A stretch of DNA of 64,000 nucleotides from Reddybacter sp041277045. Lineage in GTDB: Bacteria; Pseudomonadota; Gammaproteobacteria; Pseudomonadales; Porticoccaceae. Shown piece by piece: positions 8,895 to 18,318 of this stretch; the first letter of the stretch is position 1; each line of letters opens with the position of its first letter. The DNA lies in NCBI GenBank assembly GCA_041277045.1, contig JBGFSY010000004.1, positions 186,001 to 250,000 on the forward strand, in the 5' to 3' direction. The position numbers and the translations under genes are program-made. The notes beneath the pieces were generated by a model. The model ran no database searches and was not told the origin of the DNA. It was given only the letters and a program-made list of their open reading frames with translations.

Positions 8895-9548
8895 ATGGCT
8901 ACTTCAAAAACGCTTGGTCACAAAAAAGTACGTAAAATTCTCGACAAAAATGATGATCTTGTTAACAAGACTGTTGAAAGAGGTCAGGAGTTGACAGAAA
9001 AGGCTTTGGATCGAAATCGCGATATTTGGTTGGCTGGTCTGGGTGCTTTCTCTAAAGCACGCGATGAGAGTGGCGAGCTGTTTAATAAGTTGATTGAAAC
9101 GGGCGAAAAATTCGAAGATAAGTACAAAAAAATTGTTGATGACAATAGCGATTCTGCAATTAAGAAAGTCACCAGCTTGTTCGATAAAGTACCTAACCCT
9201 TCTGAAAAAATTGAAGATATATTTGACTCTCGCGTTGCTAGAGCGCTGAAGCGCCTTGGTGTTATGCCAACGGTTAACGCACTTCAGTCATTGGCTGAAC
9301 AAGTTGAAAACTTGAATTCTCTTATTGAGGAGTATGTCGATACTGCGCCTGAGAAAAAAGCTAAAAAATCAGCTGCTAAGAAACCAGCCGCTAAAAAGCC
9401 TGCGGCTAAGAAGCCTGCGGCTAAGAAGCCTGTAGCAAAGAAGCCTGTTGTTAAAAAATCTACTGCGGATAAGCAAGAGTCTTTGCCTATTACTGATGCG
9501 ATAGAAGATGTAAAGCCAACCGATGTTGATAAGTATTTAAAGAGTTAA
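8895..9548 (+). CDS. phaF: PHA granule-associated phasin with histone-like tail (PhaF-like)
   Basis: A 217-residue protein in two parts. Residues 1-150 are the amphipathic phasin domain (NRDIWLAGLGAFSKARDESG, then coiled-coil-like helices). Residues about 155-190 are a Lys/Ala/Pro tail of repeated AAKKP pentapeptides. PhaF of Pseudomonas has the same layout: the phasin part coats polyhydroxyalkanoate granules and the basic tail binds DNA, helping segregate granules with the nucleoid. I chose the ATG at 8895 (GGAAG at 8881) over the upstream in-frame ATG at 8832, because homologues begin near MATSKT. An intrinsic terminator follows. Confidence 0.82.
   Translation: MATSKTLGHKKVRKILDKNDDLVNKTVERGQELTEKALDRNRDIWLAGLGAFSKARDESGELFNKLIETGEKFEDKYKKIVDDNSDSAIKKVTSLFDKVPNPSEKIEDIFDSRVARALKRLGVMPTVNALQSLAEQVENLNSLIEEYVDTAPEKKAKKSAAKKPAAKKPAAKKPAAKKPVAKKPVVKKSTADKQESLPITDAIEDVKPTDVDKYLKS
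9372..9461 (+). repeat. Tandem 15-bp repeats encoding AAKKP units
   Basis: Six consecutive 15-bp units within the phasin gene. Two adjacent units (9402-9416 and 9417-9431) are identical and the others differ at a few bases. They encode AAKKP, AAKKP, AAKKP, AAKKP, VAKKP and VVKKS. Copy number is likely variable between strains through slippage or recombination. Confidence 0.85.
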
Positions 9549-9570
9549 GTTGCTGCTTTATTGCAGAATT

Positions 9571-9608
9571 AAAAACGGCCATCAGTTTTACTGTTGGCCG
9601 TTTTTTTT
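9571..9608 (+). terminator. Intrinsic terminator after phasin gene
   Basis: AAACGGCCA at the left arm pairs with TGGCCGTTT at the right arm around a loop of roughly ten bases, followed by a run of eight Ts (9601-9608). It lies 22 bp after the phasin stop codon. Confidence 0.88.
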
Positions 9609-9812
9609 GTCCCTTGGGGTAAAAATTGTTCGCTCTACTTTTCCAGTCATTGCTAAAAGGCTGTCTAATATTAGGCTTTAGAGCTAATTTTATCCTGTTC
9701 ATTCGTTACAGGTTTTTCGCACTTATGGAAGTTATCTGATTTGGCAAATAGTCTATTTGTAATATTTTCAATAGAGGCGGGTTTTGGTAATGAAGCCTAG
9801 GTAGGGGTGAGT

Positions 9813-12245
9813 TTAATAACAAACGTGCTTTTTAGTAATAGGTTTCACTTCACTTGGTTTTGAATTGATTTGCATTCCTTTAGTCTCTATTCGTGATGTG
9901 CTGTTTATACGTGTTTTAGCGTTATTCGTGGCCGCTCTTTTTACGGCTTTAGTTTTTACTCTGTTGGTGGCTACCTTGTAATGCAGTTTGCGAGATACCT
10001 TCATCGCGAAGGGTGGGTTTTTTCACCTGTTGACCGATTGTCATTGTGAGGTTTTCGATAATTCATCACGATGAGTGGGCGATTTTTCATATCAAGCTGA
10101 CGGTTTACAGTTTCACCGAGTTCTTTTTCATAACCTTCGATGCTGAGCCCATAGGCAGTCGCTATGCTGACACTATCGGGTTCCCAAACAGCATTTTCTA
10201 GCGTTAAGGTGTGTAGCTAGTCATCTTTTACGCGAATCAAATTTTCGGCCATATCCATAAAGCAATACTCTGCATCTTCATCGACCATAAAAAGTCTCTG
10301 GAGGACTGCCAGCAGTCATCTTTTTCAAAAGCGTTGTAGATGGGCTGTTCACCATGATGCTCTGAGTTCGTGTTGATTTCGCTAAGCAGCATACCGACGG
10401 AACCATCGGGTACGGGGCACAAGTTTCCGGCAGTAGCCAGAAAGGGCTGGTTTTTTTCGTAATCCCAGTAGACCAGGTGAATAGAGCAGCTCTCGGAGAT
10501 TGTCGGAAAAACAGGTCCAGGCTTATTACAGGAAATATTGGCCAGGTAAGTATTGCTGCCTCTAGCAGCAAATATTTCCATCACCTTTGCTGATCCGAAG
10601 CGCTTAACGACTCGTTTTGAGAGGCTTCTTGCATGCGAGTGCCGCTGAACAGGTGAATAGAATGCTCCTTTTCGAGTTTATTGGTGGGAGCATCAATTAG
10701 TTCCCTTGATATCAACCCGAGTAGAATACTACTCTAGCGGGATATGCGCGGGCTTCTTTCCAAAATGTAGGTGCATCAAACTCTTTAGCGACTGCTATTC
10801 TTGCACCAGTAATGAGAGATACGCTATCTGAAACTTACAGACCTGTGGGGTCGTGGAGGGGTGTCCAGCAATAGGTCAATCTGACCGCATCAATGCTGCA
10901 GAGGAGGCGGTACCGGAGGCAGACAGAGCCCAGCGTTGGTTGGTAATACTGTAACAGTGGGTTTCATTGCCACGTTTGGAGAACATCACAAAAGCGATAT
11001 CATTGGCTTTGCCCGGTGATGACTGGAACCAATCTGGCAAGGCAACACTGGTTGGATTAATCGCTTCCATATCAATGACGCTATCGGGTAAGTCCCGCTG
11101 TGAGCGAACAAAACCACTGAGGATGTATACCTGACCGCTATAACTGTCCACGGCAGATTCTGCATTTTCCGGATCGGATAGTTAGGTGATATACCTCGCT
11201 GAGCTTAAGTTCAGTCGGAAGCTAGCCCTTGTTACACATTGTTCGCAATAACACGGCGGCGGCGCGTGTCGATTGACGGCCATAATCGACGCCAGTGAGG
11301 ATGGGCGAGCGTGCATGATGATGCCGGCATGATCTCCAGCGCGAACACCAATTGAAATTAGTTTGCGGACGATATTGTCGACACGTTTACTGGCATCGGA
11401 ATAACTGTGAGCTCTTCCATCGTATAGAAAAAAGGTGTCTTTTGGTGCCTTTACAGTTTGTTCTTCCAGTGTAAGTGCAATGCCAATCTCGCTATCATTG
11501 TTGAGTTTTTCAAGGCGGGTAAAGTAAGACAGGTGAGAACCAATATTACTACTAACGGCCTGTACAGGATCTTTGGTAATGCCTAATAAGTCAGTGGTGG
11601 TGGAAAATACGCCTTTGCTTAACCTAAATAAGGCCTTTGCCATGGCGGTCGGTAGCGTATCGTGTCTGCTGTCGTCGAGAGTATCTGTACCATCAGCTTC
11701 ACCCAGGGCATAAATAGACTCGGGTTGCTCAGTCTCGCCCTCGCGCCACTGTGCCCATTGCACGACGGAGGGCCAGGTGTTTTTCATCGCACTGGAGCCG
11801 ACGACGATACCCATGTGCCCACCTTTGGCCAGTAATTCGAATAATTCTGCATTAGCTACGGCATCTGCGATCCCGCGAACTGACCCTGCACTGGCAATTT
11901 CGTCATTACTGCCAATGACAACGAGAATAGGGCAGGTGATTTCCGTTAAGGAGATGGCGCGGCCTTCAATAATGCAACCGCCAGAAACCAGACGATTACC
12001 GAGAAACATTTGCTGTAGGAACTCGTTTAAAGCTTGTCCCGGCCAAGCAGCGAAGCCTTCACCACCCAAAAAAACTCTTCCTTCTTCAGTTTGTAAAAAT
12101 GCATCTCTATCATGCAAAGAGCTTGAAAAAAGCAATCCGGCGTTTAATTTCTTTTGTGGGAATCATCAACTTAAAGAGGTTTTTAGTTGCTCATGCGGGA
12201 ATAACAGTGGGTGCTAGTTTTTTAGGAATGGCTTGGCGAATAGTC
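9813..12245 (-). pseudogene. Decayed hydrolase/acyl-CoA ligase fusion gene
   Basis: Translating all minus-strand frames shows one ancestral protein broken by many frameshifts and stops. 12135-11182 holds the C-terminal half of a PhaC-like hydrolase domain (ITCPILVVIGSNDE, GGHMGIVVGSSA) and the start of an AMP-binding domain. The frame then shifts: ELKLSEVYHL near 11200, DIAFVMFSKRGNETHCYSIT in 11151-10876, WTPLHDPTGL just past its stop, ARIAVAKEFDAPTFWKEARA near 10780, LEKEHSIHLFSGTRM, VVKRFGSAKVMEIFAARGS near 10590, and MVDEDAEYCFMDMAENLIRV near 10230. A KKPTLRDEGI remnant lies near 10010, then a Lys-rich tail. Intact relatives are about 900 residues long, with a hydrolase domain followed by an acyl-adenylate domain. 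The 5' part (around 12150-12245, ITEDFETIRQAIPKK) is mostly deleted. Confidence 0.85.
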
Positions 12246-12312
12246 TCAAAATCTTCGGTGATGCCTTAATTTGAAATTGGTTTTTGTTGCTTAGCCTTTT
12301 GTTTTGGGTTTA

Positions 12313-13515
12313 TTAATTCGATAAGGGCTTTAATCGAGTGAAAGATTCATCAATGGCTTGGCCAATAAAGGTATTCACAGTTTTCTCCCAGGGGAAGGTA
12401 ATGTGATTGCCCTGATACCACTCAATTTTCGGTTTGCCCCAGTGTTTCCACAGGTCGATGGGATCCTCAGGGCGTGCCAAACGATCCAACAGACCCGCAT
12501 AAATATAACGTCTTTTTGCAGGCACTTTTGGCTTTAATGCAGTGGGTGAAATAACATTGGTCATCCTCTCGATGTCATCCCAGGGCATGCTGATATTATC
12601 CATAAAATATAGGAGGTTACGTTGCCCGAGTCGTCGTGCTGCGCGAACCAGGTTGACTGCAGGTACACCGGCGATGGCGCAGGCAAGTCCACCCTCTAGG
12701 CCCGACAACATAGCGGTGGTATAGCCCCCCAGAGAAATGCCGTGCACTCCCACTTCTGGTGCCCCCTGTTTTTTTTTCAGCCAGTTAATGATGCGCCTTA
12801 ATTCGAACATAGCCTGGGCTTCAGTGTGGATTAGATTGACGTAGCCGGGTGACAGCACTCCGTCGCCACTGGTTGGGCCTATTTTTCGCGGGCCGTGTAG
12901 GGGCAGGACATAGTGCAGAATATTGAGACCTTTAGTCTCGTGCAGTGCCTGGGCGTGGAAAAAAGGCAAATCAATATAGGGCATGCCCATGCGATAACCG
13001 TGGATGTTAATTAGCCAGGGTCGTTGTGGGCCCGAGTGACGGAGCACCCAACAGTGTGCGGTCTGGTTGGCGGTGTAGCCGAGCCAACGGGAGCGCCCTG
13101 CTTCACCTACATGGGGAACGTAAGCACTTTCAAAGGTCATATGCTCGTAGTGTACGCCACGGGATTTATCGTGTTTGAACTTGACTTTCTCAAGCTCTGG
13201 AGGTGACTGATGATAGCCTCTGGGTTTGTCGATCCAGCCCTTGGCGGTGAAAAATTCTAGGGCATCCAGCATTTCGTCCGCACAGCGCTGACGGTAATCA
13301 GTTGTTGGAAAGTGCAATCGCGAGGCCATGCCTAGACCCATCATCAAGGCTTCGTCGACACCAACCATGGCGATTGCGCCGAGTGACAATTTTGGTTTTG
13401 GTGCTTCATCGGGCCAATGTAGAAAGTCATTGACGGTTGTGGAGCCGGGAATCCAGCGGGGGACACTTCCAATGTGTAGATCGCAGGACTTAGGCAAAAA
13501 AGAAGAAATATTCAT
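12313..13515 (-). CDS. Alpha/beta hydrolase, large type
   Basis: A 400-residue hydrolase. The nucleophile elbow is GISLGG at residues 259-264 (Ser261). The WLINIHGYRMG strand around 167-177 supplies the oxyanion region, and a late GNH motif (near 373) is a candidate catalytic His. The N-terminal 150 residues form an extension with no recognisable domain, and no signal peptide is visible. Such proteins are often annotated as esterase or lipase, but the substrate is unknown. It lies upstream of the decayed ligase gene on the same strand and may once have been in its operon. Confidence 0.75.
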   Translation of the reverse strand: MNISSFLPKSCDLHIGSVPRWIPGSTTVNDFLHWPDEAPKPKLSLGAIAMVGVDEALMMGLGMASRLHFPTTDYRQRCADEMLDALEFFTAKGWIDKPRGYHQSPPELEKVKFKHDKSRGVHYEHMTFESAYVPHVGEAGRSRWLGYTANQTAHCWVLRHSGPQRPWLINIHGYRMGMPYIDLPFFHAQALHETKGLNILHYVLPLHGPRKIGPTSGDGVLSPGYVNLIHTEAQAMFELRRIINWLKKKQGAPEVGVHGISLGGYTTAMLSGLEGGLACAIAGVPAVNLVRAARRLGQRNLLYFMDNISMPWDDIERMTNVISPTALKPKVPAKRRYIYAGLLDRLARPEDPIDLWKHWGKPKIEWYQGNHITFPWEKTVNTFIGQAIDESFTRLKPLSN

Positions 13516-13790
13516 TTTTACGACCTCGCTTATCTATTATTACACAATAATCTATTTATAGAGTTTTGCTGTATATATTAATCAAGTATCTGATGTCTGG
13601 TCTTTTTAAGCGTTAAAGTACTTAATGTTAGGTGTTAAAGCGAATGATTTTAAGAAGTTTTTTGGTTGTCAATAAGGTGTTTGTCGAAATATTGACGGTG
13701 AGTAATATATGGTGTTTTGGTAGAGTGCACAGATTTTTAGACTAAAATTAACTATTAAATTATGTACTTCAGGTTTGAATCCAAGAAAGA

Positions 13791-14618
13791 TTAATGCCAT
13801 AAGTTTACAAAATGATGCAGTGGTCCAGGGCCACTGCCGACACTGAGCGCATTAGCACTCGCGAGAGTTTCTGTGAGGTATTTTTTTGATCTCTCCACGG
13901 CGCAATTTAGTTGGCCAGCATTGTTGGCAAGGTTAGCGGCAATGGCCGCAGAGAGGGTGCAGCCGGTGCCATGATTATTGGCAGTGTGGATACGTTTGCC
14001 GATAAACCATTGGCTTTTATCGGTGTTCTCGACCAGTAAATCGGGGCATTCGCCACCAGGTAAATGCCCGCCCTTCAACAGCACGGAGCATCGGCCTAGG
14101 GTTTGTAATTGCTGTGCCATGGCGAGCATTTCCTCCCGTGTTGCGGGAGGCTTTATACCGAGCAGGCAGGCCCCCTCGTCTAAATTGGGGGTGTAGAGGC
14201 TGGCTAGTGGTAGCAGTTCGTGAACCAGTCTATCGAGTGCTGCGGGGTCGAGCAGGCGCTGGCCTCTGGAGGCGAGCATCACCGGGTCGATGACAATATT
14301 GTCGGCACGATAGTATTTTAGCCGTTCGGCAACCCGTCGAATGATGGCATCGTTGGCGAGCATGCCGATTTTCACCGCGGCGGGTTGAATGTCCTCGAAC
14401 AGGCAGTCAATTTGAGCCTCAATAAAACCGGGATCGGGACAGTGGATGGCTTTGACACCACGAGTGCTCTGAGCCGTGAGAGCGGTAATAATGGCCATGC
14501 CGTAAACACCGTTGGCGGCGAAGGTTTTCAAGTCGGCCTGAATGCCGGCACCGCCGCTGGGATCGGAGCCGCCGATACTCAAGACGTTTTTGATGGTGCC
14601 CGTTGGTGCTGTGTTCAC
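13791..14618 (-). CDS. thiD: Hydroxymethylpyrimidine/phosphomethylpyrimidine kinase
   Basis: A 275-residue ribokinase-fold enzyme that phosphorylates HMP and then HMP-P to HMP-PP, the pyrimidine donor for ThiE. SIGGSDPSGGAGIQADLKTF at the N-terminus is the family substrate-binding signature. A NNHGTGCTLSAAIAAN segment near residue 215 holds the anion hole and the catalytic Cys/Asp-loop region. It is the last gene of the seven-gene thi operon, 11 bp after thiF. Confidence 0.95.
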   Translation of the reverse strand: MNTAPTGTIKNVLSIGGSDPSGGAGIQADLKTFAANGVYGMAIITALTAQSTRGVKAIHCPDPGFIEAQIDCLFEDIQPAAVKIGMLANDAIIRRVAERLKYYRADNIVIDPVMLASRGQRLLDPAALDRLVHELLPLASLYTPNLDEGACLLGIKPPATREEMLAMAQQLQTLGRCSVLLKGGHLPGGECPDLLVENTDKSQWFIGKRIHTANNHGTGCTLSAAIAANLANNAGQLNCAVERSKKYLTETLASANALSVGSGPGPLHHFVNLWH

Positions 14619-14629
14619 GCGTCTACCTT

Positions 14630-15601
14630 CTAATCCAAACTTAAGATAGCCAAATTGGCGTAGTGCTGGTTGGCTAAAATGTCTGCGGCGCTACTGGCTC
14701 GACGGCCACTCATGCAGCACAGGACGACCCGTTGCCCACGGGGTATTTCAGCAAGGCGTTGACTCATCTCAGCGAGGGGGATGTGCTGGGCGCCGGGTAG
14801 TGGCGGGGCCTGTAATTCACCGGCGTCACGGACATCGACCAGGATGTCGTCGCTGTTTATTTCCTCAATGTTGAGTACGGCAAGGGGCGCTAATTGTTCA
14901 GGCTCCGGGGCATTGGAGAAATCGATACTGGAAAAGTGATTGCGCCAAAGGTCGACACTCAGTAGTGAGGCCGGGCCGGGAGGGGCCAGTAGGCACTTGA
15001 TTGCGGCCTGGGCCTGCAGGGCACCCAGTACGGCTACTACGGGGCCGAGCACGCCATTACGGGCACAGGATAAACCCTGGTCGGGGGGGGAGGGGAACAG
15101 CGCTCGATAGCTGGGTGCACCCTGGCAAAATACACCGATATAGCCCTTCATACCCGCCGCCGATGCCGATATTAGTGGCTTGCGTAACTGTTGGCAGGTA
15201 TCACTGAGTAAATAGGTCGTTGTGAAGTTGTCGGCGGCGTCGATAACGCAGTCACAGCCTGCGACCAGGGCTTCGATATTACTTGAAACCAAGCGTTCGC
15301 TAATTGCCTCGACCACAACCTCACTATTTAAAGCTGCCATTTTACGGGCGGCGACATCGACCTTGTATTGCCCCTCATCGGCCTCGTTAAATAATACCTG
15401 GCGGTGCAGATTGTGGATGGCAATACGGTCATTATCGACGAGGCGTATCTGGCTGATGCCGGCACCGACGAGATAAGTAAGGGCGGGTATGCCGAGCCCT
15501 CCAGCACCGACGATGATGATGCGCGCGGCGGCGAGCTTGGCTTGTCCAGCGCTGCCGACCTCGGGCAGGGCGAGCTGTCGGGCATAGCGATTTTCACTCA
15601 T
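14630..15601 (-). CDS. thiF: ThiF adenylyltransferase fused to rhodanese domain
   Basis: A 323-residue protein. Residues 1-235 form an E1-like ThiF/MoeB/HesA domain with the ATP-binding GAGGLGIPALTYL loop (about 33-45) and the conserved LVDNDRIAIHNLHRQ. It adenylates the ThiS C-terminal Gly-Gly. Residues about 245-323 form a rhodanese domain with the active loop CCMSGRRAS, which can carry a persulfide and pass sulfur to ThiS. Unlike E. coli ThiF, no paired CxxC zinc motifs are visible. The fusion suggests sulfur delivery is built in here, where E. coli uses the ThiI rhodanese domain. It lies between thiE and thiD. Confidence 0.9.
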   Translation of the reverse strand: MSENRYARQLALPEVGSAGQAKLAAARIIIVGAGGLGIPALTYLVGAGISQIRLVDNDRIAIHNLHRQVLFNEADEGQYKVDVAARKMAALNSEVVVEAISERLVSSNIEALVAGCDCVIDAADNFTTTYLLSDTCQQLRKPLISASAAGMKGYIGVFCQGAPSYRALFPSPPDQGLSCARNGVLGPVVAVLGALQAQAAIKCLLAPPGPASLLSVDLWRNHFSSIDFSNAPEPEQLAPLAVLNIEEINSDDILVDVRDAGELQAPPLPGAQHIPLAEMSQRLAEIPRGQRVVLCCMSGRRASSAADILANQHYANLAILSLD

Positions 15602-15613
15602 AGACTTCCCCAG

Positions 15614-16282
15614 CTATTGATGGCGCTGTTGTTCAGCGCCCACCTCTTGGGCTGAGACTGTCAGCCACTCCTGCAGACGTTGCTCGGGCTGTTGATGCCA
15701 AAGCACATCGGTAACCACGGCAATGGTATCGGCACCCGCGGCATAGGCGGTGGCGGCGCGCTCGACACTCATGCCGCCGATGGCGACTAGAGACGTATTG
15801 CCGACTCGCTGGCGCCAGCGAGCCAGCTTTTCTAAACCTTGAGGTGCCCAGGGCATTTTCTTTAATTGCGTGGCGTAGACCGGGCCGAGGGCAATGTAGT
15901 CGGGCTTTAGGCTCAGGGCATAGGCCAATTCTTTGCTGTCGTGGGTACTGATGCCCAGCCTGATACCGGCGCGGCGAATTCGCGCTACATCGGCCGTGGC
16001 GAGGTCTTTCTGGCCGAGGTGAATGAAATCACAGCCCAATTCCAGTGCCAGTTGCCAGTGGTCGTTGATGATGAGTTGGCAGTCGTGGGCGGCGCAAAGA
16101 GCCTTGGCTTTAGCAATTTCAGCGCGCAGCGCCTCGGCGGGTAAGTCTTTAATGCGCAATTGCACCAGCTTTAGGCCGAGGGGAAGAAAGCGTTCCAACC
16201 ACTCGCAGTTGTCGACAATTAAATAAAATTTGTGCAGCCAGTTGCCGGTGGGTTTCGCTTGCAGGGTTTGTTGCTCAGTCAT
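15614..16282 (-). CDS. thiE: Thiamine-phosphate synthase
   Basis: A 222-residue TIM-barrel enzyme joining HMP-PP with the thiazole phosphate to give thiamine monophosphate. LVQLRIKD (about 40) holds the substrate arginine, LIINDHWQLALELGCDFIHL (70-90) the pyrophosphate-binding part, and YIALGPVYAT plus VAIGGM are the late phosphate-binding strands. It sits 3 bp after thiG in the thi operon. The C-terminal 20 residues are Gln/Glu-rich and probably disordered. Confidence 0.93.
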   Translation of the reverse strand: MTEQQTLQAKPTGNWLHKFYLIVDNCEWLERFLPLGLKLVQLRIKDLPAEALRAEIAKAKALCAAHDCQLIINDHWQLALELGCDFIHLGQKDLATADVARIRRAGIRLGISTHDSKELAYALSLKPDYIALGPVYATQLKKMPWAPQGLEKLARWRQRVGNTSLVAIGGMSVERAATAYAAGADTIAVVTDVLWHQQPEQRLQEWLTVSAQEVGAEQQRHQ

Positions 16283-16285
16283 TTT

Positions 16286-17116
16286 TTATTGCTCATGCTC
16301 GCCATGCCAAAAGGGACTGCCCAGTACCGGGGTGGAGGGCGCGGCCATATCGCGAGCCTCAATGGCTCCGGCCTGAAAGGCAAGGCGCCCAGCCTCTATC
16401 GCCTGAGCAAAGGCGCGGGCCATCGCCACGGGGTCGCCGGCTTTGGCAACGGCGGTGTTCAGTAAGATGGCGTCGTAGCCCAGCTCCATGGCTTGGGCCG
16501 CCTGTGAAGGCAGGCCAATACCGGCATCGACAACCAGCGTGGTATCGGGGAAGTGAGCGCGCAAAGCTCGAAGGGCGAAGGGATTATTGAGGCCCCGGCC
16601 GCTACCGATGGGGGAACCCCAGGGCATTAAGACTTCGCAGCCGGCGGCGAGCAATTTATCGGCCACCACCAGATCGTCGGTGGTATAGGGGAAGACCTGA
16701 AAGCCCTCGGCGCAGAGAATGCGGGCCGCTTCCACCAAACCAAAGACATCGGGTTGCAGGGTGTCGTCCTCGCCGATGACCTCGAGTTTGATCCACGGGG
16801 TATCGAATAGCTCTCGCGCCATGTGGGCCGTGTTGACGGCCTCTTTAACCGTTTTACAGCCGGCGGTATTGGGTAGTAGGCGGGCGCCGGATTGCTGGAT
16901 GAGGGACCAAAACTGCTGTCCAGCGCCATCCTTCCCTGAGTTTTTACCCGCTTCGCGACGCAGGGAGACGGTCACAATGCCTGCCCGACTGGCGGCAATG
17001 GCATCGAGTAAGATTGCCGGGGAGGGGTGCTGGGCACTACCGATTAAAAAGCGTGACTCAAATTCACTGCCGTATAAACTCAGTTTTTTGGAAGATGGGC
17101 CTTTGATGCTATCCAT
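16286..17116 (-). CDS. thiG: Thiazole synthase
   Basis: A 276-residue ThiG. It condenses deoxyxylulose phosphate, dehydroglycine (from ThiO) and ThiS-thiocarboxylate into the thiazole. The Schiff-base lysine lies in the WIKLEVIGED segment (about residue 118), and MPWGSPIGSGRGLNNPF is the family phosphate-binding loop. Its start shares a base with the stop of thiS. The N-terminal 15 residues extend beyond the usual ThiG start. Confidence 0.95.
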   Translation of the reverse strand: MDSIKGPSSKKLSLYGSEFESRFLIGSAQHPSPAILLDAIAASRAGIVTVSLRREAGKNSGKDGAGQQFWSLIQQSGARLLPNTAGCKTVKEAVNTAHMARELFDTPWIKLEVIGEDDTLQPDVFGLVEAARILCAEGFQVFPYTTDDLVVADKLLAAGCEVLMPWGSPIGSGRGLNNPFALRALRAHFPDTTLVVDAGIGLPSQAAQAMELGYDAILLNTAVAKAGDPVAMARAFAQAIEAGRLAFQAGAIEARDMAAPSTPVLGSPFWHGEHEQ

Positions 17117-17313
17117 CAGCCACCCTCCATGGGTGCCACTATTTCGACGGCGCAGCCTTCGTTTAAAGGGCTTTGTGAGCGATTCTGCCGAGGTACAAAT
17201 AGACCATCGATAGCCGTAGCAACCTCGCCGCCCTCGTGGCCTTGAGCTGCGACGAGGGCGGCGAGGTCTGGGTGTTCGGTGTCGTGGCTTGCGCCATTAA
17301 GCTGTATTTTCAT
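17116..17313 (-). CDS. thiS: Sulfur carrier protein ThiS
   Basis: A 65-residue beta-grasp protein beginning MKIQLNGASHDT and ending in the diagnostic Gly-Gly (APMEGG), which ThiF adenylates and which is then converted to a thiocarboxylate for ThiG. It overlaps the 3' end of thiO by 17 bp and meets thiG at its stop codon, so translation is tightly coupled. Confidence 0.93.
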   Translation of the reverse strand: MKIQLNGASHDTEHPDLAALVAAQGHEGGEVATAIDGLFVPRQNRSQSPLNEGCAVEIVAPMEGG

Positions 17314-18304
17314 TCATTACCTCCGGGGGAATGATGCCGTCGAGGGCAAACTCGACGCAGCGCCGCGCCATGGCCGGGGCGGCGAGAAAGCCGTGGCGGT
17401 ACATGCCATTGACCGACAGGGTTTTACCTCGGCGGCGCAGGCGCGGTAGGTTATCTGTAAAGGCCGGACGCGCTTCGACGCCGATCTCGATGATTTCCGC
17501 CTCACCAAAAGCGGGGTGTAGGGCGTAGGCCGCCGACAGTAATTCGAGTACCGAGCGGACACTGGCGCGCTCGCGTTCGGCACTTTCTATCATCGTTGCG
17601 CCAATCATAAACACGCCATTTTCACGGGGCACAATGTAGAGCGGAATGCGTGGGTGCAGTAGGCGCACCGGGCGCTTGAGAGTGATTTCATCACTGTGGA
17701 TATGCAGCATTTCACCCTTGACGCCACGTAATTCAGGCAAGGCTTGCTGTGCGCCGAGGCCGCGACAGTCGATGATCCAGTCGGCAGCACTGCTGTAGTC
17801 ATTGCCGGGCGCATCGTCGATGTGGCGTTGAGCAAAGCTCACACCGCGTTGTTTTAAGGTGCTAATTAAATGGGCCAGCGTCTGGCGCGGGTCGAGGTGG
17901 GCCTCGTCGGCAAAGAGCAGGCCACGGTTAAAACGTTCGGCGAGATCGGGCTCGAGCTGCTGTATGTTCTCACCGTCAACGCGCTGCCAGCCCTCGGTGT
18001 TACGGGCAAAACTATTGAGCAGGGGCTGGTCGCGCGAGGTGGCCACCACCAAGGTGCCAGCAGTGGTGTAGTCGGGGGCGATGGCTTGCCAGAAGGCCAT
18101 GCTCTCGACACCCAGTGTGGCCATTAGCGGCTCGGCGCTTTCGCCCTCGCAACCCGGTGCCAGCATACCGCCGGCCCACCACGAACAGCAGGTGCTATCG
18201 AGGGTATCGCTGGCGGCAATAATACTTACCTCGCAACCGCGCTCGGCAAAGGCGTGGGCGCAGCACAGGCCGCTAACGCCACTGCCAATAATCTCAATTT
18301 TCAT
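17297..18304 (-). CDS. thiO: Glycine oxidase ThiO
   Basis: A 335-residue DAO-family flavoprotein. The N-terminal IEIIGSGVSGLCCAHAFAE is the FAD-binding Rossmann loop, and the GMYRHGFLAAP motif near the C-terminus is the FAD-contact signature of this family. ThiO oxidises glycine to the imine used by ThiG, the oxygen-dependent alternative to the radical-SAM enzyme ThiH. Its presence instead of thiH fits an aerobic organism. It is 14 bp after thiC. Confidence 0.92.
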   Translation of the reverse strand: MKIEIIGSGVSGLCCAHAFAERGCEVSIIAASDTLDSTCCSWWAGGMLAPGCEGESAEPLMATLGVESMAFWQAIAPDYTTAGTLVVATSRDQPLLNSFARNTEGWQRVDGENIQQLEPDLAERFNRGLLFADEAHLDPRQTLAHLISTLKQRGVSFAQRHIDDAPGNDYSSAADWIIDCRGLGAQQALPELRGVKGEMLHIHSDEITLKRPVRLLHPRIPLYIVPRENGVFMIGATMIESAERERASVRSVLELLSAAYALHPAFGEAEIIEIGVEARPAFTDNLPRLRRRGKTLSVNGMYRHGFLAAPAMARRCVEFALDGIIPPEVMNENTA

Positions 18305-18318
18305 CGTCAGTGCCGGTA

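Noticed and set aside
9372..9461. Regular short repeats, considered as a CRISPR or satellite
   Set aside because: The units are contiguous with no spacers and encode the AAKKP tail of the phasin in frame.
10237..11151. Separate small genes at 10237-10584 and 10876-11151
   Set aside because: Each matches a piece of one adenylate-forming enzyme in order, with intervening pieces in other frames, so they are parts of a pseudogene rather than independent genes.
13516..13790. AT-rich gap between the hydrolase gene and thiD
   Set aside because: It probably contains the hydrolase promoter and the end of the thi transcript, but I could not single out a convincing site.
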